A stretch of 64,000 nucleotides of DNA from Pelobacter propionicus DSM 2379 (GTDB lineage: Bacteria; Desulfobacterota; Desulfuromonadia; Geobacterales; Pseudopelobacteraceae), in contig NC_008609.1 of NCBI RefSeq assembly GCF_000015045.1, forward strand, positions 3,771,501-3,835,500. Reading direction: 5' to 3'. Shown here piece after piece: positions 33,797 through 43,470 of the stretch. The translations under genes were made by a program, and so were the position numbers. The notes beneath the pieces are model-generated. The model made no database searches. It was not told the origin of the DNA and saw only the letters and a list, made by a program, of their open reading frames with translations. How positions within the stretch are numbered: position 1 is the stretch's first letter; every line of letters begins with the position of its first letter.

Positions 33797-35126
33797 GACC
33801 TTTCAAGCTCCAAGCATGGCAGAGGCTCTGCGTAAGGTTAAGGCGGAACTTGGCTCCGATGCCATGATTCTTTCGACCAAACAGGAAAAGACCGGCGGTT
33901 TTTTAGGTTTTTTCCGCAAAAACGTCTACAAGGTGACTGCGGCCGTCGACCCGGCCCACAAAGCCGCTCCGCTCGCCCCGCCTGCGATGTCCGCCGCCTT
34001 TCGCGAGCAACCGCAGAGGCAGCGGACTGCCAAGGAAGATCTGGAAAATTCGATGCTTGCTCCACTGGCCCGCGAGCTGAGGGAGCTGCGCGAAAAAGTA
34101 GAAGTACTGTCTCGGGGCAAGGAAACGACAAAGAACGAGGAACCAGCGGAGACTGTTTCCCAACCGGACTCCCTCGAAAGTGGCTTAAACATTCAGAATA
34201 TTCCGCGGGGCGATCTGGAGGAGATCAAGAAGCTGTTACTCAACACCCTTGCCAGGAACCAGGAAGGGGACGTCAAGACGGTTCAGTGGCCTGCCGTGCC
34301 GGATGGAGCCGGGACGGAAAAACCGTCCGGCACTGACTCTTCAACCAATGCCTCTCCACTGGCCCAGGAGTTGAGCCGGAGCGGCATATCCAGTGATCTG
34401 GTTGAGACGATCCTTGACGCCCTCGACAAACTACCAAGTGGGGGAGGAAATCAGGCGCTCAAGAGCCGCCTTAGTGAGGTGTTCGGGCGCTTGATTCGCT
34501 TTGCCGGCACCCTGAAGGTACGCAAGAACGCTCCCCGTATCATCGCACTGGTGGGTCCCACCGGAGTGGGCAAGACCACCACAACCGCAAAACTTGCCGC
34601 CATGCATGCATTCAATCGTGGCAACAAGGTTGCGTTGATTACGATGGATATTTTCAGGGTCGGAGCTATTGAGCAACTGAAGACCTATTCACGCATCATG
34701 GGCATTCCCATAGAAGTGGCTTCTACGCCAAAAGAACTTGAAAGTGCGGTGGAGAAGCATGCCGACTGCGACCTGATATTTATCGATACGGCGGGGAGAA
34801 GCCACAAGGACACGGAAAAGCTGAACGAGATGAAACAGTTTTTCGCGGACAAGATCCCGATGGAAGTTTTCCTCTGCCTGTCGGCTACGACCAAGGATCG
34901 GGAGCTGACTGAAATTCTGAACTGTTTCAGCATTTTTCAAATCAGCAAGGTCGTATTCACTAAAATCGATGAGAGCGAGAGCTTTGGCAACATGATCAAT
35001 GTGCTGATGAAAGGCAATCTGCAGGTAGCTTATTTCACGACAGGACAACGGGTTCCTGAAGACATAGAAGTGGCAACTCCATCCAAGCTGGCTGACATGA
35101 TCCTGAGAGGGGCGACAAATGAGTGA
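33786..35126 (+). CDS. flhF: Flagellar SRP-type GTPase FlhF
   Basis: A 446-residue GTPase related to Ffh/FtsY that sets flagellar placement and early assembly, usually at the pole. Residues 1-60 are the variable B domain start (MLVKTFQAPSMAEALRKVK), a long charged linker follows, and the NG domain occupies about 200-446 with P-loop GPTGVGKTTTTAKLA, ITMDIFRVGAIEQLK and IDTAGRSHKD. It overlaps flhA by 11 bases and flhG by 8. Together with flhG it indicates controlled number and position of flagella. Confidence 0.95.
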   Translation: MLVKTFQAPSMAEALRKVKAELGSDAMILSTKQEKTGGFLGFFRKNVYKVTAAVDPAHKAAPLAPPAMSAAFREQPQRQRTAKEDLENSMLAPLARELRELREKVEVLSRGKETTKNEEPAETVSQPDSLESGLNIQNIPRGDLEEIKKLLLNTLARNQEGDVKTVQWPAVPDGAGTEKPSGTDSSTNASPLAQELSRSGISSDLVETILDALDKLPSGGGNQALKSRLSEVFGRLIRFAGTLKVRKNAPRIIALVGPTGVGKTTTTAKLAAMHAFNRGNKVALITMDIFRVGAIEQLKTYSRIMGIPIEVASTPKELESAVEKHADCDLIFIDTAGRSHKDTEKLNEMKQFFADKIPMEVFLCLSATTKDRELTEILNCFSIFQISKVVFTKIDESESFGNMINVLMKGNLQVAYFTTGQRVPEDIEVATPSKLADMILRGATNE

Positions 35127-36045
35127 GGTCACCGTAAAAGGCGATCAGGCTGAAACCTTGCGGGAGATGGCGCGGTCGGCCACCAAAGTCCAAGGGGTTG
35201 ATTCCTCTCAGGGACCGTCAGTTGCCGACCAGCACGGACTTCGCGTCATATCGGTAACGAGCGGCAAAGGAGGAGTGGGCAAGAGTAATGTCGTCTCCAA
35301 TCTTGCGATCGCCCTGTCAACACAGGGAAAAAAGGTACTGATCCTTGATGCCGACCTCGGGTTGGGAAACCTGGATGTGCTATTGGGACTCTCGCCACCC
35401 TACAATCTGAACGACGTCCTGAATGGCGAGAAGAGCATCTCGGAGATAATTGTGGACGGGCCCGCAGGCATCAAGATTATACCCGCCGGATCCGGCGTTC
35501 AGGAGTTCACCAGTCTGGGTCAGCATGAGAAGCTCAAGCTTCTGGACGAACTGGATATGCTGGAGGAAAAGTTCGACATCATGATTGTGGATACCGAGGC
35601 AGGGATATCCGAGAATGTGACCTATTTTTCCGTGGCGGCCCAGGAGATCATTGTCGTGGTTACACCCGAACCGACCTCCATCACCGATGTCTACGCCCTG
35701 ATCAAACTGCTGGCCACTCGCTATTCCGAGCATCACTTCAAGGTCCTCGTCAACATGGCCAAAGACAGTGAGGACGCCCTGGAAGTTTTTCGCAAACTGG
35801 CCAACGTGGCTGGCCGCTTTCTCGATATTTCCCTCGACTATCTAGGGTGTGTGATTAAGGATGAAAAGGTGGTCGAGGCGGTTAAAAGGCAAAAAGCGGT
35901 TTCTGAACTGTTTCCCGACTCCGAGGCAGCCGCCTGTTTCACTACATTGGCCAAGCGGGTTATCGAATCAACGCGCCACAAGCGCCTCAAGGGTAATATT
36001 CAGTTTTTCTTCCGTCGCTTTCTTGACAATCCCACTGGCACCTGA
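35119..36045 (+). CDS. flhG: MinD-like ATPase FlhG (FleN), flagellar number regulator
   Basis: A 308-residue ParA/MinD-type ATPase that limits flagellar number and stimulates FlhF GTPase activity; in pseudomonads its orthologue FleN also restrains the sigma-54 activator FleQ. The deviant Walker A is SGKGGVGKSN, followed by ILDADLGLGNLDVLLGL and MIVDTEAGISENVTYF. The N-terminal ~30 residues include an ETLREMAR segment resembling the DQAxxLR motif that contacts FlhF. It overlaps flhF and is followed two bases later by fliA. Confidence 0.94.
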   Translation: MSEVTVKGDQAETLREMARSATKVQGVDSSQGPSVADQHGLRVISVTSGKGGVGKSNVVSNLAIALSTQGKKVLILDADLGLGNLDVLLGLSPPYNLNDVLNGEKSISEIIVDGPAGIKIIPAGSGVQEFTSLGQHEKLKLLDELDMLEEKFDIMIVDTEAGISENVTYFSVAAQEIIVVVTPEPTSITDVYALIKLLATRYSEHHFKVLVNMAKDSEDALEVFRKLANVAGRFLDISLDYLGCVIKDEKVVEAVKRQKAVSELFPDSEAAACFTTLAKRVIESTRHKRLKGNIQFFFRRFLDNPTGT

Positions 36046-36047
36046 TC

Positions 36048-36800
36048 ATGTCTTCCACCACTAAGGCATTCAACGACACCGACGAAACTGCCCCCCTCAC
36101 CCGTGAGGAATTGATCGTAAAGCATATGCCCATGGCCCGCTACCTGGTGGCCAGGATTTCTCCTCAACTGCCGCCCCATCTCGATCAACAGGACCTGATG
36201 AGTGCGGCAATGATTGGCCTGATACATGCTGCGGACCGATTCGATCCAAATCGGGGGGTTCTGTTCAAGACATTCGCCGAGCAACACATTCGGGGCACGA
36301 TTATCGACGAATTACGCTCATATGATGTGCTCAGCCGCACGATGCGCGACAAGTACAAGCGCCTGAGCCGGCAACTGGTGAGTCTTGAGCATCAACTGGG
36401 ACGCAATCCCACCAGCGAAGAGGTGGCTGAATCATTGGGAATCGGACTCGAGGAATACTATGAACTGCTGGACGACGTTCACGCCTACTCATTTATCAGT
36501 ATTGACGACAGCTGGGATGATGATGAGGGCAATAGCCTCTGTCTCGGTGATGTGCTGTGCGAGAGCGAAGCAAAAAGCCCCCAGCAGCAGGTCATGACGA
36601 TGCAGCTTGCCGAGGAGCTGGGAAAGGCAATTGATGCTTTGCCGGAAAAAGACCGTCTGGTTGTGACCCTCTACTACAAAGAGGATCTCAGGCTAAAGGA
36701 GATCGGCGAGGCCATGGGATTGACCGAATCACGCATTTCCCAGATTCTCAGTCAGGCCATGGTCAGATTGAGGAGCAAGTTGAAGCTGCACAAGAACTAG
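36048..36800 (+). CDS. fliA: Flagellar sigma factor 28, FliA
   Basis: A 250-residue alternative sigma factor that directs late flagellar genes such as flagellin. Region 2 is seen in LMSAAMIGLIHAADRFDPNRG and FKTFAEQHIRGTIIDELR, region 3 around EHQLGRNPTSEEVAESLG, and region 4 with its helix-turn-helix in LKEIGEAMGLTESRISQILS. The length is normal. Its antagonist FlgM is not encoded in the usual place between flgJ and flgN. It ends the flhA unit. Confidence 0.95.
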   Translation: MSSTTKAFNDTDETAPLTREELIVKHMPMARYLVARISPQLPPHLDQQDLMSAAMIGLIHAADRFDPNRGVLFKTFAEQHIRGTIIDELRSYDVLSRTMRDKYKRLSRQLVSLEHQLGRNPTSEEVAESLGIGLEEYYELLDDVHAYSFISIDDSWDDDEGNSLCLGDVLCESEAKSPQQQVMTMQLAEELGKAIDALPEKDRLVVTLYYKEDLRLKEIGEAMGLTESRISQILSQAMVRLRSKLKLHKN

Positions 36801-36844
36801 CATCTGGTGTGGTCACCGCTGACACAGCACCACCCGAAACTCAG

Positions 36845-36862
36845 ACGGCACAACAAATGCAT
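36845..36862 (+). promoter_or_regulatory. Sigma-54 promoter of the flgF operon
   Basis: GACGGCACAACAAATGCATA-type element with GG at 36847-36848 and GC at 36859-36860, exact N10, and GGCAC as at flhA and flgB. Transcription is expected near 36872, 20 bases before flgF. Confidence 0.82.
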
Positions 36863-36891
36863 ATATTTGTTAAGCCCAAAGGAGACAGATA

Positions 36892-37629
36892 ATGAACAGC
36901 GGCATGTATGCGGCACTGTCTGGCAGTATTGCGGCAATGAAGCGAATGGACACCATCAGCAACAACTTGGCCAATGTCAATACTCCCGGATTCAAAAAGG
37001 ACAAGATGCTCTTCGAGAGCATGCTGGCCGGCACCTCCAATCCTCCGGCCGTACCGCAGAGCAGCACGGCTGATCCGATCATGCAGAAGGAAAGCGTGTA
37101 TATCGACTACGGGGTTGGTTCCGCTAGCCAGACCGGCAATCCCCTTGATTTCGCAATTGACGGGGACGGTTTCTTTGTCATCCAGACACCACAAGGACGG
37201 GCTTACACACGCCAGGGCAATTTCCGGTTGTCTGTCGATGGAACCCTGGTCACCGCCGACGGGTTTCCGGTCCTGGGTCAAGATGACGTCATCCGTATTC
37301 AGGGCGGGCAGGTGGATGTGAATTCCAGGGGAGAAGTAACGGTTGATGGAACGCCCACGGGAACCATGATCAGTATTGTGGATTTTCCAAAACCGTACAA
37401 TCTGACCAAGGTCTCCAGCGCGCAGTTTGTTCCCGCCAACCCTCAGGCGACACCCCAGGCAGCGACCGGCAGCATCAGGCAGGGCCAGCTGGAGGGGTCA
37501 AATGTGGACACAATTACCGAGATGGTGCAGATGATCGAAACAACACGTTATTTTGATGCCTGTCAGCGAGTCATCAAGGGTTTTGACGATATGGTCGGAA
37601 AAGCCGCCAACGATTTAGGCAAGCTGTAA
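36892..37629 (+). CDS. flgF: Flagellar rod protein FlgF
   Basis: A 245-residue proximal rod protein of the FlgE/F/G family. It has the N-terminal DTISNNLANVNTPGFKKDK block and a C-terminal helix region (SNVDTITEMVQMIETTRYFD), and is shorter at the end than FlgG. MNSGMYAALSGS is the typical FlgF start. AAGGAGA precedes the ATG. It leads the flgF-flgL unit under a sigma-54 promoter. Confidence 0.93.
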   Translation: MNSGMYAALSGSIAAMKRMDTISNNLANVNTPGFKKDKMLFESMLAGTSNPPAVPQSSTADPIMQKESVYIDYGVGSASQTGNPLDFAIDGDGFFVIQTPQGRAYTRQGNFRLSVDGTLVTADGFPVLGQDDVIRIQGGQVDVNSRGEVTVDGTPTGTMISIVDFPKPYNLTKVSSAQFVPANPQATPQAATGSIRQGQLEGSNVDTITEMVQMIETTRYFDACQRVIKGFDDMVGKAANDLGKL

Positions 37630-37676
37630 GCCGCCAATTTCACATACCAACACGAGAAGAGAAAAGGAGTTGACAT

Positions 37677-38465
37677 ATGATGCGCGCACTTTGGACGGCT
37701 GCGTCGGGTATGCAGGCACAACAGAAGAACATTGACGTTGTGGCGCACAACCTTGCCAACGTCAATACTACCGGTTTCAAGAGAAGCAGGGCCGACTTTG
37801 AGGATCTTATCTACCAGAACCAGAGGTCAACCGGGTCTCCCGCAACCAACACCACACAGGTTCCTACCGGTATCCAGATCGGCCTGGGAACGCGTTTGGC
37901 TTCGGTCTCCAAATTATTCACCACCGGCGATTTCAGCCAGACCGGCAATGAACTGGATATCGCCATCGAAGGGGACGGTTTTTTCCAGATCCAGATGCCC
38001 GATGGTACAACCGCCTATTCCAGGGCAGGTGCGTTCAAGAAGGATGACCAAGGGCGTATCGTAACTCCGAATGGGGACCCGCTTCTGCCGGAGATCGTAA
38101 TTCCCAACAACACCACCAAGATTGACATCGGTAGTGATGGAACGGTCTCCGCGACCCAGTCCGGTCAGACAACCCCCACCACCGTCGGTACGATCCAACT
38201 GGCACTCTTCGCAAACCCGGCCGGCCTCTTCAGCATGGGCAAAAACCTGTACAAGGAAACGGATTCCTCGGGAACTCCCACAACCGGCACTCCCGGACAA
38301 GATGGCCTGGGCACCGTTGCCCAGGGAATGCTTGAGATGAGCAACGTCAGTGTGGCGGAAGAAATGGTCAATATGATCATAGGCCAGCGTGCCTATGAGG
38401 CTAATTCCAAGGCGGTGCAGGCTGCGGACGAGATGCTGCAGACCGCCAACAACCTGAGACGTTAA
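37677..38465 (+). CDS. flgG: Flagellar distal rod protein FlgG
   Basis: A 262-residue distal rod protein; about 260 is the universal length. [20 protein letters not shown] is the hallmark N-terminus, followed by [21 protein letters not shown], and the C-terminus ends with [14 protein letters not shown] strong AAAGGAG site precedes the ATG, and a second in-frame ATG follows directly. Confidence 0.97.
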   Translation: MMRALWTAASGMQAQQKNIDVVAHNLANVNTTGFKRSRADFEDLIYQNQRSTGSPATNTTQVPTGIQIGLGTRLASVSKLFTTGDFSQTGNELDIAIEGDGFFQIQMPDGTTAYSRAGAFKKDDQGRIVTPNGDPLLPEIVIPNNTTKIDIGSDGTVSATQSGQTTPTTVGTIQLALFANPAGLFSMGKNLYKETDSSGTPTTGTPGQDGLGTVAQGMLEMSNVSVAEEMVNMIIGQRAYEANSKAVQAADEMLQTANNLRR

Positions 38466-38475
38466 GCACAGGCAT

Positions 38476-39192
38476 ATGATGCGAAGTACCTTGCTGATCA
38501 TAATTGCGATGGTGCTGTTGCCTTCTGTGGCAATGGCCGAGCCATCGCGTATTCCTGCAGGCCGTGCGGCGGAAGTCCAGCGGGCGGTGCTGTCCTATGT
38601 GCAACAGAGGACAGCCGACATCGGTTGCGAGACCCGTATCAAACGGTTGACCATCTCCGGCAATCCCTCGTTTCCAGCCGGTACGCTGGATTACGAGGTC
38701 GTTGCCCCCCAGCAGTGGGAGGGATGGGGAAGGGCGGGCATCAGTGTTGTCGTCCGCAAAGGGACTCGGGTTGTCGGCAATCTTACGGTGTGGGTCGAGG
38801 TTGAGGCGCTTGTGGACATGGTGGTGACGGTGCGCCAAATCAATCATGGCAGTGTCATAACCACAGCTGATCTTGCCCTGCGAAAACAGGACATTGCGGC
38901 TGTTCAGGGACGCTACCTGGCAAGAACCGAAGATGCGGTTGGGAAAAAGGCGCGCGTAACCTTGAGACCCAATGCCGCGATCAGGAGTGACCAGCTTGAG
39001 AAGGTCCCGTTGATCAGAGCGGGCCAACTGGTCACCATTATTGCGGAAAATGAACGCATGCGCATCACGGCAACCGGCAAGTCCAAAAGTGCAGGCGCCG
39101 AGGGAGACACGATCACTGTCCAGAACCTGGGCTCTCTCAAGGAACTGCCGGCCAGGGTTCTGGACAGCACTACTGTACTGATCGTGTTTTAA
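38476..39192 (+). CDS. flgA: Flagellar P-ring assembly chaperone FlgA
   Basis: A 238-residue periplasmic protein that assists assembly of the FlgI P ring. A signal peptide ends at VAMA near residue 21. The SAF-like C-terminal domain (about 110-235) includes VRQINHGSVITTADL and GKKARVTLRPNAAIRSDQLE, typical of FlgA. It starts 10 bases after flgG and is followed by the ring genes flgH and flgI. Confidence 0.92.
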   Translation: MMRSTLLIIIAMVLLPSVAMAEPSRIPAGRAAEVQRAVLSYVQQRTADIGCETRIKRLTISGNPSFPAGTLDYEVVAPQQWEGWGRAGISVVVRKGTRVVGNLTVWVEVEALVDMVVTVRQINHGSVITTADLALRKQDIAAVQGRYLARTEDAVGKKARVTLRPNAAIRSDQLEKVPLIRAGQLVTIIAENERMRITATGKSKSAGAEGDTITVQNLGSLKELPARVLDSTTVLIVF

Positions 39193-39241
39193 CGTCGTTT
39201 GCCGTTTGTTGGATTCAGCTTTATCCGATGAGGTCGGAACC

Positions 39242-39919
39242 ATGAAATGTACAGCATCTACAATACTGCTGGCAACTGCGTTGCTCTCGGGATGCGTAAC
39301 GCAAACCGCCGATGTGAGAACAACGACCTTTGACCAGCAGCTTCCACGGCCCCAGGCCGACTACTCAAGAGGTTCCATCTGGCAGGCAAGCTCCGCCGGA
39401 CTGGTGGAGGATCTCAAGGCGCGGCGAAAGGGCGATATCATCACCATCGTGATTACGGAGACGGCCAACGCCTCCAAGGAAGCCAAGACCGATACCTCGC
39501 GAGACACCACGATCAATGCGGGCATCCCCAATTTTCTGGGGCTTGAAAATGCCGGTTTCCTCAAGAACAATATGGATCTGAGTAAACTGATCAACGCCAA
39601 TGTCGCTTCCGAGTATGAAGGCTCCGGCTCCACGTCCCGTAAGGAGACCCTCAATGCCACCATTTCAGCCAAGGTGATCGATGTGCTTCCCAACAGCAAT
39701 CTGCTAATCGAGGGACGTCGAAATGTCAAGGTTAACAATGAGGACCAGATCATCATTATCGAGGGCACGGTCAGGCCGTCCGATATCGGCCCTGACAATG
39801 TGGTCAACTCCATCTATATTGCCGACGCCAGGATAAGCTATTCCGGCAAGGGGATCATCTCCGATCGTCAGAGCCCGGGCTGGCTGATGAATATCGTAGA
39901 CAAGCTGTGGCCGTTTTAA
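39242..39919 (+). CDS. flgH: Flagellar L-ring lipoprotein FlgH
   Basis: A 225-residue outer-membrane lipoprotein that forms the L ring, so the cell is Gram-negative. The signal peptide ends in the lipobox LLSGC, with Cys18 the lipidated residue. The domain shows WQASSAGLVEDLKARRKGD, a VITETANASKEA segment and the conserved NSNLLIEGRRNVKVNNEDQ region. The frame is open upstream to 39206, but the ATG at 39242 gives a proper signal peptide and follows a GAGGTCGGA site. Confidence 0.95.
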   Translation: MKCTASTILLATALLSGCVTQTADVRTTTFDQQLPRPQADYSRGSIWQASSAGLVEDLKARRKGDIITIVITETANASKEAKTDTSRDTTINAGIPNFLGLENAGFLKNNMDLSKLINANVASEYEGSGSTSRKETLNATISAKVIDVLPNSNLLIEGRRNVKVNNEDQIIIIEGTVRPSDIGPDNVVNSIYIADARISYSGKGIISDRQSPGWLMNIVDKLWPF

Positions 39920-39967
39920 GAATGGCGCCATCCTTCGCTTGATGGTGGCATACAAGGGTATACAAAC

Positions 39968-41062
39968 ATGAAATCATTCATCGCAGCCTGTTGCATGCTT
40001 CTTCTGCTGACAACCGCTGCCCATGCGGTCCGCATCAAGGATTTGGCATCTTTTGAAGGAGTGCGTGAGAACCAGTTGGTGGGATATGGCCTCGTGGTGG
40101 GGTTGAACGGCACCGGTGACAGCGATCAGGCCCGTCTGCAACTACAATCCGTGGCTACCATGCTTGAGCGGATGGGGTCAACCATAAGTGCCAGCCAGAT
40201 CAAGCTCAAAAACGTGGCCGCCGTCATGGTAACGGCGACCCTGCCCCCCTTTGCCAAGCAGGGAAATCAGATGGATGTCACGGTATCTTCGCTGGGAGAT
40301 TCCAAGAGCATCGCCGGCGGGACACTGATCATGACTCCTCTCAAAGGCGCCGATAATCAGGTCTACGCCGTGGCCCAGGGATCCGTACTCACCAACTCAT
40401 TCGCCTTCGGCGGTCAGGCAGCCACTGCCCAAAAAAACCACCCCACGGCAGGCCGGATTCCCAGCGGCGCCTTGGTGGAACGAGAATTGCCCAATACGTT
40501 GGCGGGCAAGTCGCAGTTGCGTTTGAATCTGGCTCAGGCAGACTTTACAACGGCATCCCGAGTCGCCTCCGCTGTCAACGGAAAGTTCGGCGCCGGAGTC
40601 GCAACAACAGGTGATCCTGGTGCAGTAATCATCCAAATACCAGGTAATTACACATCAAGGGTTATCGATTTTGTAGCGGCTGTCGAGACTCTCGACGTTC
40701 TTCCCGACACCGTTGCCAAGGTTGTGCTGAATGAACGAACTGGCACCATCGTCATGGGAGAACGGGTGCGGATTTCCACCGTAGCAGTGTCCCACGGCAA
40801 TCTGTCGCTGGTGATCAAGGAGACGCTGCAGGTCTCCCAACCGGCTCCTCTCAGTTCGAGAGGTGAAACCCAGGTAGTGCCCCGAACCCAGGTGAAGGTG
40901 GAGGAGGAGGCGCGCCGCCTGATGCTTCTTCAACAGGGCGCCACCATAGGTGACGTGGTCAGGGCTCTTAACACTCTGGGGGTAACTCCCCGCGACTTGA
41001 TAGGCATTCTCCAGGCAATCAAGGCTGCCGGTGCGCTTCAGGCCGAACTGGTAATTATCTAA
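39968..41062 (+). CDS. flgI: Flagellar P-ring protein FlgI
   Basis: A 364-residue periplasmic protein that forms the P ring in the peptidoglycan layer. A signal peptide ends at AAHA (about residue 20). The mature start VRIKDLASFEGVRENQLVGY is the family signature, and the end shows VVRALNTLGVTPRDLIGILQ and AIKAAGALQAELVII. Length and order after flgH are standard. Confidence 0.97.
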   Translation: MKSFIAACCMLLLLTTAAHAVRIKDLASFEGVRENQLVGYGLVVGLNGTGDSDQARLQLQSVATMLERMGSTISASQIKLKNVAAVMVTATLPPFAKQGNQMDVTVSSLGDSKSIAGGTLIMTPLKGADNQVYAVAQGSVLTNSFAFGGQAATAQKNHPTAGRIPSGALVERELPNTLAGKSQLRLNLAQADFTTASRVASAVNGKFGAGVATTGDPGAVIIQIPGNYTSRVIDFVAAVETLDVLPDTVAKVVLNERTGTIVMGERVRISTVAVSHGNLSLVIKETLQVSQPAPLSSRGETQVVPRTQVKVEEEARRLMLLQQGATIGDVVRALNTLGVTPRDLIGILQAIKAAGALQAELVII

Positions 41063-41116
41063 CTGGTCCATTATCACTCAAGAAAACGTTCAATCAGGCG
41101 ATAAGAAGAACTACTC

Positions 41117-41488
41117 ATGGACATCATAAATTCAGTCAACCTCCCCATAACAGGAGACAATGCCGCGGAAAAAGCCCGGCAGTTGCAACGCCAGGCAGCG
41201 GCCGCGACCGGTCTCAGCGACAGACAGAGGCAGCAAGCAAAGAAGATTTCCCAGGATTTCGAGGGTGTCTTTATCGGCATGATGCTAAAGGCCATGCACG
41301 ATACGGTGGGGCAGGACAAACTCACCGGTGGTGGTCACGGAGAAGACGTCTTCCGTTCCCTGCTCGATCAGGAATATGTGGCAGCCGCTGTCAAACGAGG
41401 CGGATTTGGACTGGCGAAATACATAGAAAAAGAGATCATTCAGCAGGAGAGCCAAAGGGTACCCCCCGGAATAGATCGGCAGGAATAG
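41117..41488 (+). CDS. flgJ: Rod-binding protein FlgJ, N-terminal-domain form
   Basis: This 123-residue protein corresponds only to the rod-cap (Rod-binding) domain of FlgJ, with KKISQDFEGVFIGMMLKAM and the YVAAAVKRGGFGLAKYIEK end. The peptidoglycan hydrolase domain found in enterobacteria is absent, as in many deltaproteobacteria, so wall opening must be done by another enzyme. It is followed four bases later by flgN. Confidence 0.9.
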   Translation: MDIINSVNLPITGDNAAEKARQLQRQAAAATGLSDRQRQQAKKISQDFEGVFIGMMLKAMHDTVGQDKLTGGGHGEDVFRSLLDQEYVAAAVKRGGFGLAKYIEKEIIQQESQRVPPGIDRQE

Positions 41489-41491
41489 AGA

Positions 41492-42007
41492 ATGGAGTCG
41501 CTGGAGATTGATTTTATGGTACTGAAAAAAATGATGACAGCGGTAACAGCCCAAGCGGCTCTTCTGGACGAACTGCTGGAATTACTCGGACGGGAAACCA
41601 CCGAACTGAGTGCTGTGAACATAGCCGCGATGACGCAAACAAATCAGGCAAAAGAAGCGCTGCTCAAAAAGATTTCTGAAAATGCCCAGGTCATGCAGCA
41701 GGCAATCGCAGACATGGCCACGGGGGAGGATTTGGCTCCAGATTCGCCATTCGGTGTTGTTGCCGAGCACCTGTCAAAAAAGGGACTTACCGAACCGCTC
41801 ATCTGGCAGGCGAGACTAAAGAGCACTGCCGAAAAGATTCGCCAAGTCGCCACAACGAACCACGGCATAGCAGAGCGATTCTCGTCTACGATCGCAACCT
41901 CGCTCAATCTTGTAACGCGAATCATCAACCAGTCCAACGTGTACGGCGCCACCGGCGGATACAAGAAGAGCACTACCGGTGCGGTTATGATCAACAGGGA
42001 GGCATGA
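41492..42007 (+). CDS. flgN: FlgN-type export chaperone
   Basis: A 171-residue, largely helical cytoplasmic protein of the FlgN family, which keeps the junction proteins FlgK and FlgL export-ready; both are encoded next. The family signature is weak, but LDELLELLGRETTELSAVNIAAMTQT near residue 25 and the C-terminal YGATGGYK segment fit. The genes flgJ-flgN-flgK are contiguous, and the usual flgM between flgJ and flgN is not present. Confidence 0.82.
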   Translation: MESLEIDFMVLKKMMTAVTAQAALLDELLELLGRETTELSAVNIAAMTQTNQAKEALLKKISENAQVMQQAIADMATGEDLAPDSPFGVVAEHLSKKGLTEPLIWQARLKSTAEKIRQVATTNHGIAERFSSTIATSLNLVTRIINQSNVYGATGGYKKSTTGAVMINREA

Positions 42008-42008
42008 C

Positions 42009-43379
42009 ATGGGACTTTCCTCGGCAATGGAAATCGGAAAACGGGGACTGATCATCTACCAGGTTGCAACCGAGGTAACCGGCGAGAACATAGCGAATGT
42101 CAACACAGAGGGATACTCCCGTCAGAGAGTCATACTAGAGACGTCGCCACCTACCACGCACAATGGTTTTCCTCTGGGCACGGGGGTCAAGATCTCCACG
42201 GTGGAACGCTATTACGACAGTCTTTTACAGCAGCAGCTGGTAACCGCCAACTCCGCCAGCGGGTATGATACGCTCTGCTCCGAGGTGCTGCAACAGATAG
42301 AGCCATCGTTCAACGAGCTTACCAACGACGGAATAGGCTCGGCCATTACAAATTATTTTCAGGCCTGGGAGGATCTCTCAACCAACGCATCAGGGACCAC
42401 GGAACGCCAGGTACTGTTGAGCCAAGCCCAGGTTCTGGTCGAAAGTTTCAATTCCGTCAGCACCACGCTCACCGACACCATCAAGGCCCAGGACTCCTCC
42501 CTGACCGCGCTGACCGCGGACATCAACAACAAACTGACCAACATTGCTACGTTGAACGCCCAGATAAAACAGACCGAGCTTGTCAGCGGAAATGCCAATG
42601 AGATGCGGGATCAGCGAGATCTTCTGGTAAAGCAGTTGGCGGAGCAGATGGGAATCAAGTATACGGAAAACGCCGACGGAACGACGGACGTCTATGTGCA
42701 GGACTCGACACCAGCCACCTACTACCTCGTGCAGGGCAATCAGGCAGGTTCGCTGACTGTCGGCGGTACCTCACCGGCTCGAACCGTAACGATAGATTCC
42801 GTGAGCGGAGCCACCAAAACGGTGGACAGCACCCTCTATACCGCCCAGGACGGCGGCACACTCTGGGCAACCCTGCAGTTGCGGGACGTAATCATCCCCG
42901 ACTATATCGACCAGCTGGATGACTTGGCATCGACCATCATTACCGACGTCAACACCCAGCATCAGGCGGGATTTGATATCAACGGCGATCCTGGCGCTGA
43001 CTTTTTCTCCGGCACATCAGCCGCAACGTTCAGCGTGAGCATCACCGATCCTAACAACATCGCAGCAGCCGGATCATCCGCAGCAGCACCGGGCGGCAAC
43101 GGCAATGCCCTGCTGATTGCCGACCTTCAGTCAGGTTTCAGCATATCTTATAACACGCTGGTCTCCCAGATCGGCCTCGACGTTGACCAGGCCGAGACCG
43201 TTGTGGAGCAAGACGAGGCATATCTGAAGCAACTCAATACGCTGCGCGATTCCAAATCAGGTGTCTCGCTGGACGAAGAACTGACAAACCTGGTCATGTA
43301 TCAGCGATCGTATCAGGCTTCCGCAAAGCTGATCACAACGGTTACTGAAATGATGGATACGCTTCTTGCCATGGTGTGA
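42009..43379 (+). CDS. flgK: Hook-filament junction protein FlgK (HAP1)
   Basis: A 456-residue exported protein that forms the first layer between hook and filament. The N-terminal block TEVTGENIANVNTEGYSRQR is diagnostic, and the C-terminal helix region (NLVMYQRSYQASAKLITTV, MMDTLLAMV) is intact. It starts one base after the flgN stop, with the AGGGAGG site inside flgN. Confidence 0.95.
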   Translation: MGLSSAMEIGKRGLIIYQVATEVTGENIANVNTEGYSRQRVILETSPPTTHNGFPLGTGVKISTVERYYDSLLQQQLVTANSASGYDTLCSEVLQQIEPSFNELTNDGIGSAITNYFQAWEDLSTNASGTTERQVLLSQAQVLVESFNSVSTTLTDTIKAQDSSLTALTADINNKLTNIATLNAQIKQTELVSGNANEMRDQRDLLVKQLAEQMGIKYTENADGTTDVYVQDSTPATYYLVQGNQAGSLTVGGTSPARTVTIDSVSGATKTVDSTLYTAQDGGTLWATLQLRDVIIPDYIDQLDDLASTIITDVNTQHQAGFDINGDPGADFFSGTSAATFSVSITDPNNIAAAGSSAAAPGGNGNALLIADLQSGFSISYNTLVSQIGLDVDQAETVVEQDEAYLKQLNTLRDSKSGVSLDEELTNLVMYQRSYQASAKLITTVTEMMDTLLAMV

Positions 43380-43470
43380 CATGCTACTGATTTTAAACGA
43401 TTACGCAATCAGGGAACATGAGACCCGTCTGCATGACCCTGTCACTGCGCATGGAATAAGGAGTTAACTC

